49,047 nucleotides of DNA from an uncultured Oscillospiraceae bacterium. GTDB lineage: Bacteria > Bacillota > Clostridia > Oscillospirales > Oscillospiraceae. The notes beneath the pieces are model-generated. The model was not told the origin of the DNA. It ran no database searches and saw nothing but the letters and a program-made list of their open reading frames with translations. Every line of letters begins with the position of its first letter. The stretch's first letter is position 1. The stretch is taken from the NCBI GenBank assembly GCA_910588635.1, contig CAJUPW010000019.1, forward strand, positions 1 through 49,047, read 5' to 3'. Below, one piece after another: positions 32,948 through 39,395 of this stretch. The position numbers and the translations under genes were made by a program.

Positions 32948-33456
32948 TCTACCACCTTGCATTCGACCCAATATTGAGCACTGCTACATTCTCCTTCAAT
33001 CGTGATGGTGTCTCCAACTTTCACCTGTTTCAAAGATTCCAACTGGTCTTTGTCAAATTCTGCTCCAATGTAAACAATGGTGTTGCCTACTTTTCGCACC
33101 AAAGTTAATTTAGCACCTAAATCGCTATCAAATAGGCCGATTAAACCGCCACCCTCATTAATTCCGTTGATTTCCGCAGAGAAACAGTAACGATTGCCCT
33201 TATACTGCTCATTGGCAACGATCTCGTTATCCTTATACGCCTGATACATCTCATCATAGTCAACCTTTTCCACAGAAGTGTCACCGTCAGAAAACCCCGC
33301 TTGCTGTTGACTGTTTGCAGGGTCAACCGGCGTGTCCTCGCCGCTCAAAGCCAAAGCGACGATCACGATTACGAAAATCAGAGTAACCGCACAGATAGCA
33401 GCACAAATCCCGTATACCGTTTTCTTCTTGGTCGGGCTTATATCTTTCTTTCCCAT
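32944..33456 (-). CDS. Membrane-anchored OB-fold (tRNA_anti-like) protein, 170 aa
   Basis: The N-terminus is cytoplasmic and basic (MGKKDISPTKKK), followed by one membrane helix (about 15-38), a polar linker and a soluble domain (about 62-170) starting YDEMYQAYKDNEIVANEQYK and containing RYCFSAEING, with a beta-rich OB fold and the terminal ITIEGECSSA segment typical of tRNA_anti-like (PF12869) proteins. It would be exposed on the outer side. Such surface-displayed OB proteins from prophages are candidate superinfection-exclusion or lysogenic-conversion proteins. It has no promoter I can define; a terminator follows the pair. Confidence 0.7.
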   Translation of the reverse strand: MGKKDISPTKKKTVYGICAAICAVTLIFVIVIVALALSGEDTPVDPANSQQQAGFSDGDTSVEKVDYDEMYQAYKDNEIVANEQYKGNRYCFSAEINGINEGGGLIGLFDSDLGAKLTLVRKVGNTIVYIGAEFDKDQLESLKQVKVGDTITIEGECSSAQYWVECKVVE

Positions 33457-33488
33457 TTCACGCTACCTCCTTTAAACACTTACACCAT

Positions 33489-33704
33489 TTATATCACCGT
33501 TTCCCATACAAGTCCCATTTCGTCCAAACACTCTTTGATTGCACCCCATATTTCCGTCTTCCCAAAACTCGCATCTGACGCCCTACAATATCTGGAAGTC
33601 GTTTGATAAGATATGTCAATCCCTTTCATCCAGAGCTTTTGCGTCAAATCTCCTACTCGGATACCGTGATTATTTAAAAGTATGGTCAAATTTCCAACCG
33701 CCAT
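33489..33704 (-). CDS. 71-aa HTH-like protein of the recombinase operon
   Basis: ATG 33704 overlaps the preceding stop (TGATG) and is behind AAGGAG; a TTG at 33707 is the alternative. The product (MAVGNLTILLNNHGIRVGDL, LTQKLWMKGIDISYQTTSRYC) looks like a short helix-turn-helix of the XRE type, with an unusual C-terminal ending ECLDEMGLVW. It probably binds DNA alone or with the next protein. Confidence 0.55.
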   Translation of the reverse strand: MAVGNLTILLNNHGIRVGDLTQKLWMKGIDISYQTTSRYCRASDASFGKTEIWGAIKECLDEMGLVWETVI

Positions 33705-33961
33705 CAATACTCAACTCCTTCGTTTTCTCCGTCTAAAATCAATTCCTCATCATCATTTAATCCTTGAATAACAATTTGCGCATTTAAGGCATCAAGCCAT
33801 TTTACCAATGTTTCGACTCTCATCCCCATACCCTCTTTACCTTTACGAGATAGAGGAACCGCTACATTGGCGGGATTGTCAAATCCCAAACGAGAAGCTA
33901 ATTGACTTTGCGTAACTCCTTCTCGTTTAGATAATACCACTATCACTTCTTTAACCGTCAT
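33704..33961 (-). CDS. XRE-family HTH regulator, 85 aa
   Basis: The product starts MTVKEVIVVLSKREGVTQSQ with an HTH (GVTQSQLASRLGFDNPANVAVPLSR, seen in two parts) followed by RVETLVKWLDALNAQIVIQG, a typical XRE closing helix. It is the second gene of the recombinase operon, next to its stop. It is the best candidate for the repressor acting at the TTTCGCAAAAAC sites near 34.78 and 37.53 kb, which is inference. Confidence 0.75.
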   Translation of the reverse strand: MTVKEVIVVLSKREGVTQSQLASRLGFDNPANVAVPLSRKGKEGMGMRVETLVKWLDALNAQIVIQGLNDDEELILDGENEGVEY

Positions 33962-33962
33962 A

Positions 33963-34736
33963 TCACGTTTCCTCCGATTTCAATATCGGCTCATGCACAC
34001 CCTTGACCCAATCCATATCTTTCCCATATTTATACATACCTTCATAGAATGGGCGGTTATCCCGGATACTGCGAATGTTCGACTCACGGAAAGGCACACC
34101 TTTACGGGTCAAAAAACCGGCAGCGGTCAGACTATCGGCAATCTCCCACAAGGTCTTGCCTTCACTTAGCCCCTGAAACACGGCCTTGACGATAGGAACT
34201 TCGGCTTCATTGATAACCAACTGCTTGTTCTCAACCCGATACCCATACGGGCAGCGACCCCCGCTGTATCCTCCGGCTCTGGCCTTGATCCTGCGCCCCC
34301 CGCTTGTCCGGGTCGCAATATTTTTTCTTTCCTGCTCTGCCACGAAAAGCATAATGGAACGATAGATACCGCTTAAACCGTTGTCTTCGTCAAACTGCTC
34401 CGACACTGAAAGTAGTTTGATATTTTTCTTTTCAAGAACAAAGAGATAATAGAAATAGAGTTTGATGTCTCTCGCCATACGGTCAGATTTTGCTACAATT
34501 ACCGCTTCATAAGGGGGATTGGTCACATCATCCTCATAAAGAATTTTATCCAACTCCGGGCGGTTCTCTTTCACACCGCTCACTCCCTCGTCAATATACC
34601 ACCGCACAATGTTATAGCCATGATCGTTTGCATAAAGCAAAATGGACTGCTTCTGAGAGTCAATTCCAAATTTGTCATCTCCGACCTGACCCTCAGTAGA
34701 AACCCGCACATATCCTACTGCATTTTTGAACTCCAT
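33963..34736 (-). CDS. Serine recombinase, 257 aa
   Basis: The resolvase domain has the catalytic serine in GYVRVSTEG (Ser13) and residues KSDRMARD near 92-99 and FVAEQERKNIATRT later. The C-terminal part (150-257) is a partial Recombinase domain (YGYRVENKQLVIN, EIADSLTAAGFLTRKGVPF) ending at HEPILKSEET; zinc ribbon and coiled coil of large integrases are absent. It could be a small integrase, an invertase or a truncated integrase. AAGGAG precedes the ATG. It leads the HTH operon and sits inside the terS-terL insertion. Confidence 0.82.
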   Translation of the reverse strand: MEFKNAVGYVRVSTEGQVGDDKFGIDSQKQSILLYANDHGYNIVRWYIDEGVSGVKENRPELDKILYEDDVTNPPYEAVIVAKSDRMARDIKLYFYYLFVLEKKNIKLLSVSEQFDEDNGLSGIYRSIMLFVAEQERKNIATRTSGGRRIKARAGGYSGGRCPYGYRVENKQLVINEAEVPIVKAVFQGLSEGKTLWEIADSLTAAGFLTRKGVPFRESNIRSIRDNRPFYEGMYKYGKDMDWVKGVHEPILKSEET

Positions 34737-34760
34737 GCCTACATCTCCTTTCGCAGTTAT

Positions 34761-34804
34761 ATGTTATCATTTGTTTTTGCGATTGTCAATAGTTTTTGCG
34801 AAAA
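34761..34804 (-). promoter_or_regulatory. Promoter and operators of the recombinase-HTH operon
   Basis: On the minus strand, TTGACA (34789-34784), a 17-nt spacer and TAACAT (34766-34761). Two copies of (T)TCGCAAAAAC lie at about 34803-34792 and 34782-34773, 19 nt apart, flanking the -35, with a degenerate third copy (CTGCGAAAGG) near the ribosome site. The same sequence flanks the -35 of the promoter near 37.53 kb. Confidence 0.8.
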
Positions 34805-35120
34805 TAACCTTTTTATTTTTGCGGCGCATTTCCCGCCTCACCCCCGCCCCGGCCCCGGCCCCATATCCCCCGGCCCCCGGTACACCTCCACCAGCTCCCG
34901 CTCCCGCCCGATCTGCTCCCGGCAGCAGGGGAAAGGACGGCCCCCGGCCCGGTATATTTTCCCGAAAAGCCCACGAAAACGACCGCCCCGGCAGCTTGAC
35001 CGGCTCTCCGTGGCGGCTGTATAGCGGCCCTGTATGGCTTTCCCCTCTATCCCCGTGTCCCGGTATTCCCTGCCTGAATTGCGCCATACACAGCCCCGCA
35101 GACGGCCCCGCAAGGGCAAA
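34805..35120. other. GC-rich region with repeats, no gene called
   Basis: About 310 bp between the recombinase promoter and the accessory-operon terminator. It contains CCCCGGCC-type runs and short words that recur near 37.69-37.78 kb: CCCGCCCGATCTGCTCC and CCCCGGCAGCTTGACCGG. An open minus frame (34767-35171) spans it but crosses the terminator and promoter and is not accepted. The function is unknown; att or recombination residue is possible. Confidence 0.5.
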
Positions 35121-35145
35121 AGAAAACCGCCCATATAGGGCGGCT
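35121..35145 (-). terminator. Terminator of the accessory operon
   Basis: On the minus strand AGCCGCCC (35145-35138) pairs with GGGCGGT (35132-35126) around a short ATAT-like loop, followed by TTTCTTTT. It ends the operon that begins near 37.5 kb. Confidence 0.85.
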
Positions 35146-35149
35146 TTCA

Positions 35150-35224
35150 TCACTTGTTTTTCTTCACGCAATCAAACAGCACCAGCACCGGCAGCAGGAC
35201 AACGGCGGCGATCAAAAACCCCAT
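35150..35224 (-). CDS. 24-aa hydrophobic peptide
   Basis: ATG 35224, two bases after the preceding stop region, encodes MGFLIAAVVLLPVLVLFDCV and then KKNK before the stop. It is a single hydrophobic helix with a basic end, the last gene of the accessory operon. Its size and layout resemble small membrane peptides or type I toxins; the latter is a suggestion only. Confidence 0.5.
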   Translation of the reverse strand: MGFLIAAVVLLPVLVLFDCVKKNK

Positions 35225-35226
35225 TC

Positions 35227-35949
35227 TTACACCGCCCTTTCATACTCCGGGCAGCGGCTCCACCCGGTAAATTTGAACAGCACCACGGCGGCGGGGTCAC
35301 TTTCCCCGGCTGCGTCCGCAAGCTCCCGCTTGATCTGTTCATCATTCCAACCCACGCAATACACGGAATAACCGGTTACTTCCTCCGGGCTTTCCGGTTC
35401 TCCGTCTTCGTCGTGTATAATCCACTCTGAACCCGTGTTGAAATACTCCGTTTCAAACACTTCCAGGGCTTCCCGGCTCCATTCCTCCACCGGGCAAAAT
35501 CCCGCTTGCCAGTCACTTTGACAACATCCGCTAATGATAAAGGCTTTCCACGCTTTCCCCGTCAAAAGCTCCAGGGCGGCAATAATTATGTTGTCTTCCT
35601 CTGCGCCGTCTTCCCCTTCCAGCAGCTCCCGCCATGCGTGGCGTTGTTTCGTTGTCCACGGCTTCCCGTCCGGCCTTTCAAAACCGTATTCCCGCAAAAG
35701 CTCCGCAAGGGTATATTCCGGCTTTTTGGCGATCTTGTCATACCCGGCCCCGTTCCACTGGAAGAAAAACCGCTCATTTTCCCACGTTTCCGCCATGCTG
35801 TCAAAATCAGCGGCGATCTTATCATATTCCGGCGTGGTATGGCTGTTATAATCTCTGTTGCCGGTCAAGATGATATTATCAGGAAAACAGCCGTCAATAA
35901 ACAGCGGGCTTTCCTGGTATTCCGGGGCGATCTGTTTAGCGTATACCAT
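35227..35949 (-). CDS. Accessory-operon protein, 240 aa, unknown
   Basis: ATG 35949 has GGGAGG upstream. The acidic product (about 20% Asp+Glu) starts MVYAKQIAPEYQESPLFIDG and has an N-terminal part (1-110, with DNIILTGNRDY) and a C-terminal part with CCQSDWQAGF, EYFNTGSEWIIHD and VYCVGWNDEQIKREL. Aromatic residues are frequent. There is no signal peptide. I do not recognise a family; the acidic, aromatic composition is like antirestriction or DNA-mimic proteins, but no ArdA signature is seen. Confidence 0.7.
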   Translation of the reverse strand: MVYAKQIAPEYQESPLFIDGCFPDNIILTGNRDYNSHTTPEYDKIAADFDSMAETWENERFFFQWNGAGYDKIAKKPEYTLAELLREYGFERPDGKPWTTKQRHAWRELLEGEDGAEEDNIIIAALELLTGKAWKAFIISGCCQSDWQAGFCPVEEWSREALEVFETEYFNTGSEWIIHDEDGEPESPEEVTGYSVYCVGWNDEQIKRELADAAGESDPAAVVLFKFTGWSRCPEYERAV

Positions 35950-35951
35950 TT

Positions 35952-36212
35952 TTACAACCTCCCTATGCCATATTCAGCGGCGTTTACTTCCAGGGCCAAT
36001 AAAACAGCGGCGACGGCCTCCACCGTTTCCAGCGTTCCCGCCCATAATTCCAGCCCATTCAAAAAGAGGCGATAGCGGCCCCCGCTGGACTTGTCAAACG
36101 TCAAATAATCTCCCTTGTACATTTTCCCGGCTTGCCTTGCTTCCTCCCAGGCGGCAATATCTTCTTGCACCTTTTCCAGCAGCTCCGGCCCGGTATATCC
36201 CGACGCAATCAT
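35952..36212 (-). CDS. Accessory-operon protein, 86 aa, unknown
   Basis: ATG overlaps the preceding gene's stop (ATGA). The product begins MIASGYTGPELLEKVQEDIA, followed by a beta-rich middle (KMYKGDYLTFDKSSGGRYRL) and an Ala-rich helix. No family recognised. It lies two bases before the 240-aa gene, in the same operon. Confidence 0.65.
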   Translation of the reverse strand: MIASGYTGPELLEKVQEDIAAWEEARQAGKMYKGDYLTFDKSSGGRYRLFLNGLELWAGTLETVEAVAAVLLALEVNAAEYGIGRL

Positions 36213-36391
36213 TTTTTCACCCCCTGAAAAGCGTACCGGGGACAGATAACGCCCCGGCTGCGCAATTCACGGATTGCGGCGGTTTTTGACATCATCAAAA
36301 CCCGGTACGCATACCCGCCCCAATGGGACTCATACATGATTGCCAGAAAACCGCCGTCCGGCCTTTTCTGTAAAGTGACAAGCTGCGTCAT
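36209..36391 (-). CDS. Accessory-operon protein, 60 aa, unknown
   Basis: ATG 36391 follows GGGGGTTTAG, just after the preceding stop. The product starts MTQLVTLQKRPDGGFLAIMY, with a KTAAIRELRSRGVI helix and closing YAFQGVKK. No recognised domain. It is tightly packed with its neighbours. Confidence 0.6.
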   Translation of the reverse strand: MTQLVTLQKRPDGGFLAIMYESHWGGYAYRVLMMSKTAAIRELRSRGVICPRYAFQGVKK

Positions 36392-36393
36392 AA

Positions 36394-36645
36394 CTAAACC
36401 CCCATTCTAAGACATTCCGCAAACGGGATTTTGTAGCCGTGAATTTTGAAAAACGGCTCCCCGTGGCGGTCATACCGGATTTTGACACAATGAAAGCGCC
36501 GGGCGGCTTTCCCGCCATACCAGGCCCCGGAAACGCAATAGACATAATCTTCTATACCGTATTCAATGCCTTTAATTTCCAGCCCGTCCAGGCCGCTATA
36601 ATAGGCAATGCTTTCCCGGCTTTCGCAGTATTCCCGTTTAGTCAT
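36394..36645 (-). CDS. Accessory-operon protein, 83 aa, unknown
   Basis: The gene overlaps the end of the upstream gene by eight bases. The product (MTKREYCESRESIAYYSGLD) is rich in Tyr and Cys and contains GIEDYVYCVSGAWYGGK and RRFHCVKIRYD. There is no clear zinc motif. No family is recognised. Confidence 0.6.
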   Translation of the reverse strand: MTKREYCESRESIAYYSGLDGLEIKGIEYGIEDYVYCVSGAWYGGKAARRFHCVKIRYDRHGEPFFKIHGYKIPFAECLRMGV

Positions 36646-36985
36646 TCCCAGACACTTCCTTTACAAACTGATGAAGCAATTCCCGTAATGCTTCCCGCTG
36701 CTGTTCCCATGTCCGGGAGTAATCGTGGCGGATTTTGTAAGCCTGTTCTTCATACCACCGTTGTACGTCATAGGCGGGGTGGATATTGCCAAACGGGGCA
36801 TAGCCTGTAATAATTGCAACCCCGCCGCCCATGTCGTAAATATCAGCGGCCCAACCTTCACGGCGGGCGGTATATGCAACGGGATTTTCAAACGCTAACA
36901 GGGTTTGAATATTGCAATACCCCACGCATATACGCTTGTAAAAACCAGCGTTCACGGCCTTTTGTGTCGTTTTGAATTTCATCAT
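36638..36985 (-). CDS. Accessory-operon protein, 115 aa, unknown
   Basis: ATG 36985 overlaps the previous stop by one base (TAATG); ATG 36982 is the alternative. The longer frame to 37213 lies in the preceding gene. The product begins MMKFKTTQKAVNAGFYKRIC and has CNIQTLLAFENPVAYTARREG and a C-terminal helical stretch with QQREALRELLHQFVKEV. No family is recognised, although this type of small gene is common in large clostridial plasmids and phages. Confidence 0.65.
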   Translation of the reverse strand: MMKFKTTQKAVNAGFYKRICVGYCNIQTLLAFENPVAYTARREGWAADIYDMGGGVAIITGYAPFGNIHPAYDVQRWYEEQAYKIRHDYSRTWEQQREALRELLHQFVKEVSGND

Positions 36986-37326
36986 TAAACCGCCTTTCCC
37001 ATTCTCCGGCTCATCATTGCCCGGTAACTTTCGGCAGGGGTCATATCCGGCCCCGGCCTTTTCTCTTTCGCCTCCATCGGCTGCGACAAAAACCACGCTT
37101 TCCCGCCTCCAGGAATACCCATAAAGGAAAGAAAACTGTTGATGTGCCGCCCCGTGGTCACGCTCCACCCGTCCCACATACGGACAAAAGCCCCGGCAGC
37201 GGTGATCTTGCAAACTTCCGTTTGATACGACCGTAAAACCGTTTCGCCGTTGTCCTGTTCGATGATCTGCGCCTTGCCGTAAAAGCTGCGCCGTCCGTCC
37301 ATACAGGGAAGATCATAGATTCTCAT
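36985..37326 (-). CDS. Accessory-operon protein, 113 aa, unknown
   Basis: ATG 37326 overlaps the stop of a 48-aa ORF (ATGA). The product (MRIYDLPCMDGRRSFYGKAQ, followed by EVCKITAAGAFVRMWDGWSV) seems a beta-rich domain with the pattern of conserved clostridial plasmid/phage proteins that occur near antirestriction genes; I cannot name it. C-terminal MTPAESYRAMMSRRMGKAV is helical. Confidence 0.65.
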   Translation of the reverse strand: MRIYDLPCMDGRRSFYGKAQIIEQDNGETVLRSYQTEVCKITAAGAFVRMWDGWSVTTGRHINSFLSFMGIPGGGKAWFLSQPMEAKEKRPGPDMTPAESYRAMMSRRMGKAV

Positions 37327-37469
37327 AAGTAAACCCCTTTCCGGCTTTCAGCCTGTAACCATTTTATAATTGACCGGCTCCCCGCTTTCCCTTTCACCTT
37401 GACCGGCAAAGGCCGATTTAACCGGGTACACGTTCCAGCGGGTGCCGGGATTAAATTTTCAAGGTGCAT
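37323..37469 (-). CDS. First ORF of the accessory operon, 48 aa
   Basis: Starts at ATG 37469, about 38 nt downstream of the -10 box at 37507-37512; the ribosome site is weak (GCGAAAG). The product is basic (MHLENLIPAPAGTCTRLNRP, KVKGKAGSRSIIKWLQAESR). Its stop overlaps the next start. It could be a small DNA-binding protein or leader peptide. Confidence is moderate because of the poor ribosome site; the longer frame to 37535 would begin inside the promoter. Confidence 0.5.
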   Translation of the reverse strand: MHLENLIPAPAGTCTRLNRPLPVKVKGKAGSRSIIKWLQAESRKGVYL

Positions 37470-37506
37470 AAACAAGTAACTTTCGCAATTTCTTGTTTCT
37501 GCGACC

Positions 37507-37572
37507 ACTCTATCACTTTCGCAAAAACTTGTCAAGTGTTTTTGCGAAAAATAATCAAGATTTTTTGCGAAA
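37507..37572 (-). promoter_or_regulatory. Promoter and operators of the accessory operon
   Basis: On the minus strand, TTGACA (37535-37530), a 17-nt spacer and TAGAGT (37512-37507). TTTCGCAAAAAC occurs at 37517-37528 and its exact inverse GTTTTTGCGAAA at 37538-37549, flanking the -35; a third copy (TTTTTTGCGAAA) is at 37561-37572. The same operator word is in the recombinase promoter near 34.78 kb, so one repressor could hold both shut. Confidence 0.82.
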
Positions 37573-37801
37573 CCTTTATAACCTATTGTTTATATATATC
37601 TATCTTTTCTCTTAGATAAATAAATACATAGAAAAAAAGGGAACATATATAAACTATGATTTATTTCCAGCCTTTCACCAGCACCAGCACCGGCCCCGGC
37701 AGCTTGACCGGCCCCGGCCCGATCTGCTGCACCATTTCACCAGCGGCCCAGGCTCCCGCCCGATCTGCTCCGGCAGGGCGGCGGCTTCCGGCCAGGAGGA
37801 A
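37573..37801. other. AT-rich then GC-rich noncoding stretch, no gene called
   Basis: The stretch from 37573 to 37680 is strongly AT-rich, with GTTTATATAT and ATATATAAAC forming a 10-bp inverted repeat (about 37589-37655). From 37690 it becomes GC-rich, with the CCCCGGCAGCTTGACCGG and CCCGCCCGATCTGCTCC words also present near 34.9-35.0 kb. A TTG-start frame (37661-37915) crosses a terminator and is rejected. Confidence 0.5.
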
Positions 37802-37840
37802 GAAACAGCCGCCGAACCTCACCGGGAAGCTCGGCGGCTG
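37802..37840 (-). terminator. Terminator downstream of terS
   Basis: On the minus strand CAGCCGCCGA (37840-37831) pairs with TCGGCGGCTG (37815-37806), followed by TTTCTTCC. It separates terS from the inserted genes. Confidence 0.75.
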
Positions 37841-37911
37841 GGCCATAGTCGTACAGGTCGGCGAAAGTCGCCAGCCATAGTCGCTGGCCTTGGTCACAGT
37901 CGGAAAGTCGC

Positions 37912-38475
37912 TCAATCCTCGTCGTCGATCTCCATTCCGGCAGCTTCCAGGTATTTCTGTTGCAGCTCCTCCGGGTTGGCCTGATCTCCCAGGGGGTTGT
38001 TCGGGGTCAGCACCATCTCGGACTTGTCCTGATACCCCATGTTGTTCTTCATCAGGAAGATACCGGCGACGGGGTTGATCTTCCCGTTCTGCATATAGTT
38101 TTCCATCTGCATATTGAGAATTTGATACGCCTTTTTAATCGTGTCCACCACCAAAGTCGTTAGCTTGGACTGTCCGGTGACGATTTCCCACAATCGCCGT
38201 CTATCCAGACCAAAAGCCATAGCCAATCCCGCCACGCTGGGCTTCATATCGTCCTTGGCACACAGCTCAAAATACCGCACAATCCTCTCTCGAACTTGCT
38301 CATTGTCGCTCATGTCGGGCTTCTCCCAATCCCACATAGCGAGGGAATGTTCCAGATACCGCCGATTGTCTCCCGGCTCTACCTGGACGCTCATTTTTTC
38401 AGACTGCTTCGGTCGGGTTCCCTTGCCCACCGTTCCTCCTCGTTTACGGGGAGCAAGCTCTTTCGTTTCAGCCAT
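37912..38475 (-). CDS. terS: Terminase small subunit
   Basis: ATG 38475 has GGAGG eight bases upstream; ATG 38490 lacks a ribosome site. The 187-residue protein has a basic N-terminus (KRGGTVGKGTRPKQSEK), a helical core with an HTH-like region (PSVAGLAMAFGLDRRRLWEI, about 90-110) and the characteristic NPVAGIFLMKNNMGYQDK segment near residue 145, ending acidic. It recognises packaging sites and helps TerL start packaging. It is followed by a terminator and then by the 5-kb insertion instead of terL. Confidence 0.85.
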   Translation of the reverse strand: MAETKELAPRKRGGTVGKGTRPKQSEKMSVQVEPGDNRRYLEHSLAMWDWEKPDMSDNEQVRERIVRYFELCAKDDMKPSVAGLAMAFGLDRRRLWEIVTGQSKLTTLVVDTIKKAYQILNMQMENYMQNGKINPVAGIFLMKNNMGYQDKSEMVLTPNNPLGDQANPEELQQKYLEAAGMEIDDED

Positions 38476-38504
38476 TTTGCATACCTCCAATGCTCAAAGT
38501 CAAT

Positions 38505-38680
38505 TTAGTGAGTTTGGTGAACCATTTTCCGATTTTGAGTAAAGTCTCTCTTATATATCACTCTTATAGAGGGTTTATAGGGAAAAATATAAAATAGTCA
38601 CTGAAAATCGCTCTCAAATCCTTATGCCGCAAGGGTTTCCGGTAGTGAGCGATTATTCACCAAAAACTCACTAAATCAGT
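38505..38680. repeat. Second copy of the palindromic leader element (upstream of terS)
   Basis: TTTAGTGAGTTTGGTGAA at the left and its inverse TTCACC-AAAAACTCACTAAA at 38657-38676 form imperfect terminal inverted repeats. The first 95 nt align with the reverse complement of 15640-15740, sharing GTAAAGTC, TATA-GAGGGTTTAT and CCATTTTC. Many AGTGA/TCACT words recur inside. It fills most of the 262-bp gap upstream of terS. Confidence 0.75.
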
Positions 38681-38737
38681 GACAGTCATTTTTCCAAAAA
38701 TCAAAACCCCGTCAGTTTAAGAAGACTTTTACGAAAG

Positions 38738-39055
38738 TCACTCACTTTTATCACCAGGGATACCGAGCATTTTTCTCAGCTCGTCATACTGCTCCTGGGT
38801 AAAGTCGGAATACTCCTCGCAGGGTTTAGCTTCCGGGTCAACCCAACGGCTCCACCTTGTACACCTGACCCGTCCGTCATGCTCCCTTTTGCGGTCTGCG
38901 TGATAACAGGAAATGCACATTCGACAACAGCTCACGATTTCGTCACCTCCGTTTGTCAGAGTCAATTCGGGAATACCAGGCCCCAGCTTGGTCGCTTTGC
39001 CGGTGGCAGGGTCAACGTAGTAGAGTGTCACCGGGGTAGAGTTGTCAGGCCCCAT
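38738..39055 (-). CDS. Cys-rich phage protein, 105 aa
   Basis: ATG 39055 lies nine bases after GGAGG; ATG 39064 abuts the ribosome site. The product has MCISCYHADRKREHDGRVRC and CCRMC, a cluster of cysteines and a histidine typical of a zinc-binding knuckle, plus an acidic C-terminal helix. It is the last gene before the terS leader. Likely DNA/RNA binding; unassigned. Confidence 0.6.
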   Translation of the reverse strand: MGPDNSTPVTLYYVDPATGKATKLGPGIPELTLTNGGDEIVSCCRMCISCYHADRKREHDGRVRCTRWSRWVDPEAKPCEEYSDFTQEQYDELRKMLGIPGDKSE

Positions 39056-39395
39056 TGTTGCCATCCTCCAAATTACCTAACGACGGAAGAAGTTGCTTGA
39101 GTTGCTGCCAAATCCTGAGTTGACGCTTATCCATGCGGCGCACGGTATTGAAAATCAGATAGAGTTTGTTCAATATTTGCTCGTCTGCGGCGTTCAACTC
39201 ATGGGCGATACGGTTGCACAATATCCGCTTGGCATTATCCCTGGCCTCCCCGGTACGATAATATACAGTCAATGCTTTTCCGTTTTTCAGATCAACTCGA
39301 AGCCAGCAGGGATTGTCCCGATCAACGTCGGTGCCGACACTCACGCATGATACCTCAGAGGCGGGAAAGGTGTAATATTTTTCAAAATCAATCAT
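39045..39395 (-). CDS. Phage protein of unknown function, 116 aa
   Basis: ATG 39395 lies six bases after GGAGG and inside the preceding gene's end; the longer frame to 39536 lacks a site. The product starts MIDFEKYYTFPASEVSCVSV and has a helical C-terminus (QQLKQLLPSLGNLEDG) with many Leu residues. Family unknown; conserved small genes of this kind occur near phage D5 helicase genes. Confidence 0.6.
   Translation of the reverse strand: MIDFEKYYTFPASEVSCVSVGTDVDRDNPCWLRVDLKNGKALTVYYRTGEARDNAKRILCNRIAHELNAADEQILNKLYLIFNTVRRMDKRQLRIWQQLKQLLPSLGNLEDGNNGA

Noticed and set aside
34767..35171. 134-aa minus frame in the GC-rich region
   Set aside because: It runs through the accessory-operon terminator and the recombinase promoter, and its low-complexity Ala/Gly/Arg/Pro composition suggests noncoding DNA. 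Similar frames appear in the repeat at 37.7 kb.
37661..37915. 84-aa minus frame after terS
   Set aside because: It starts at TTG inside the terS end, crosses a terminator and shares noncoding repeat words with 34.9 kb.
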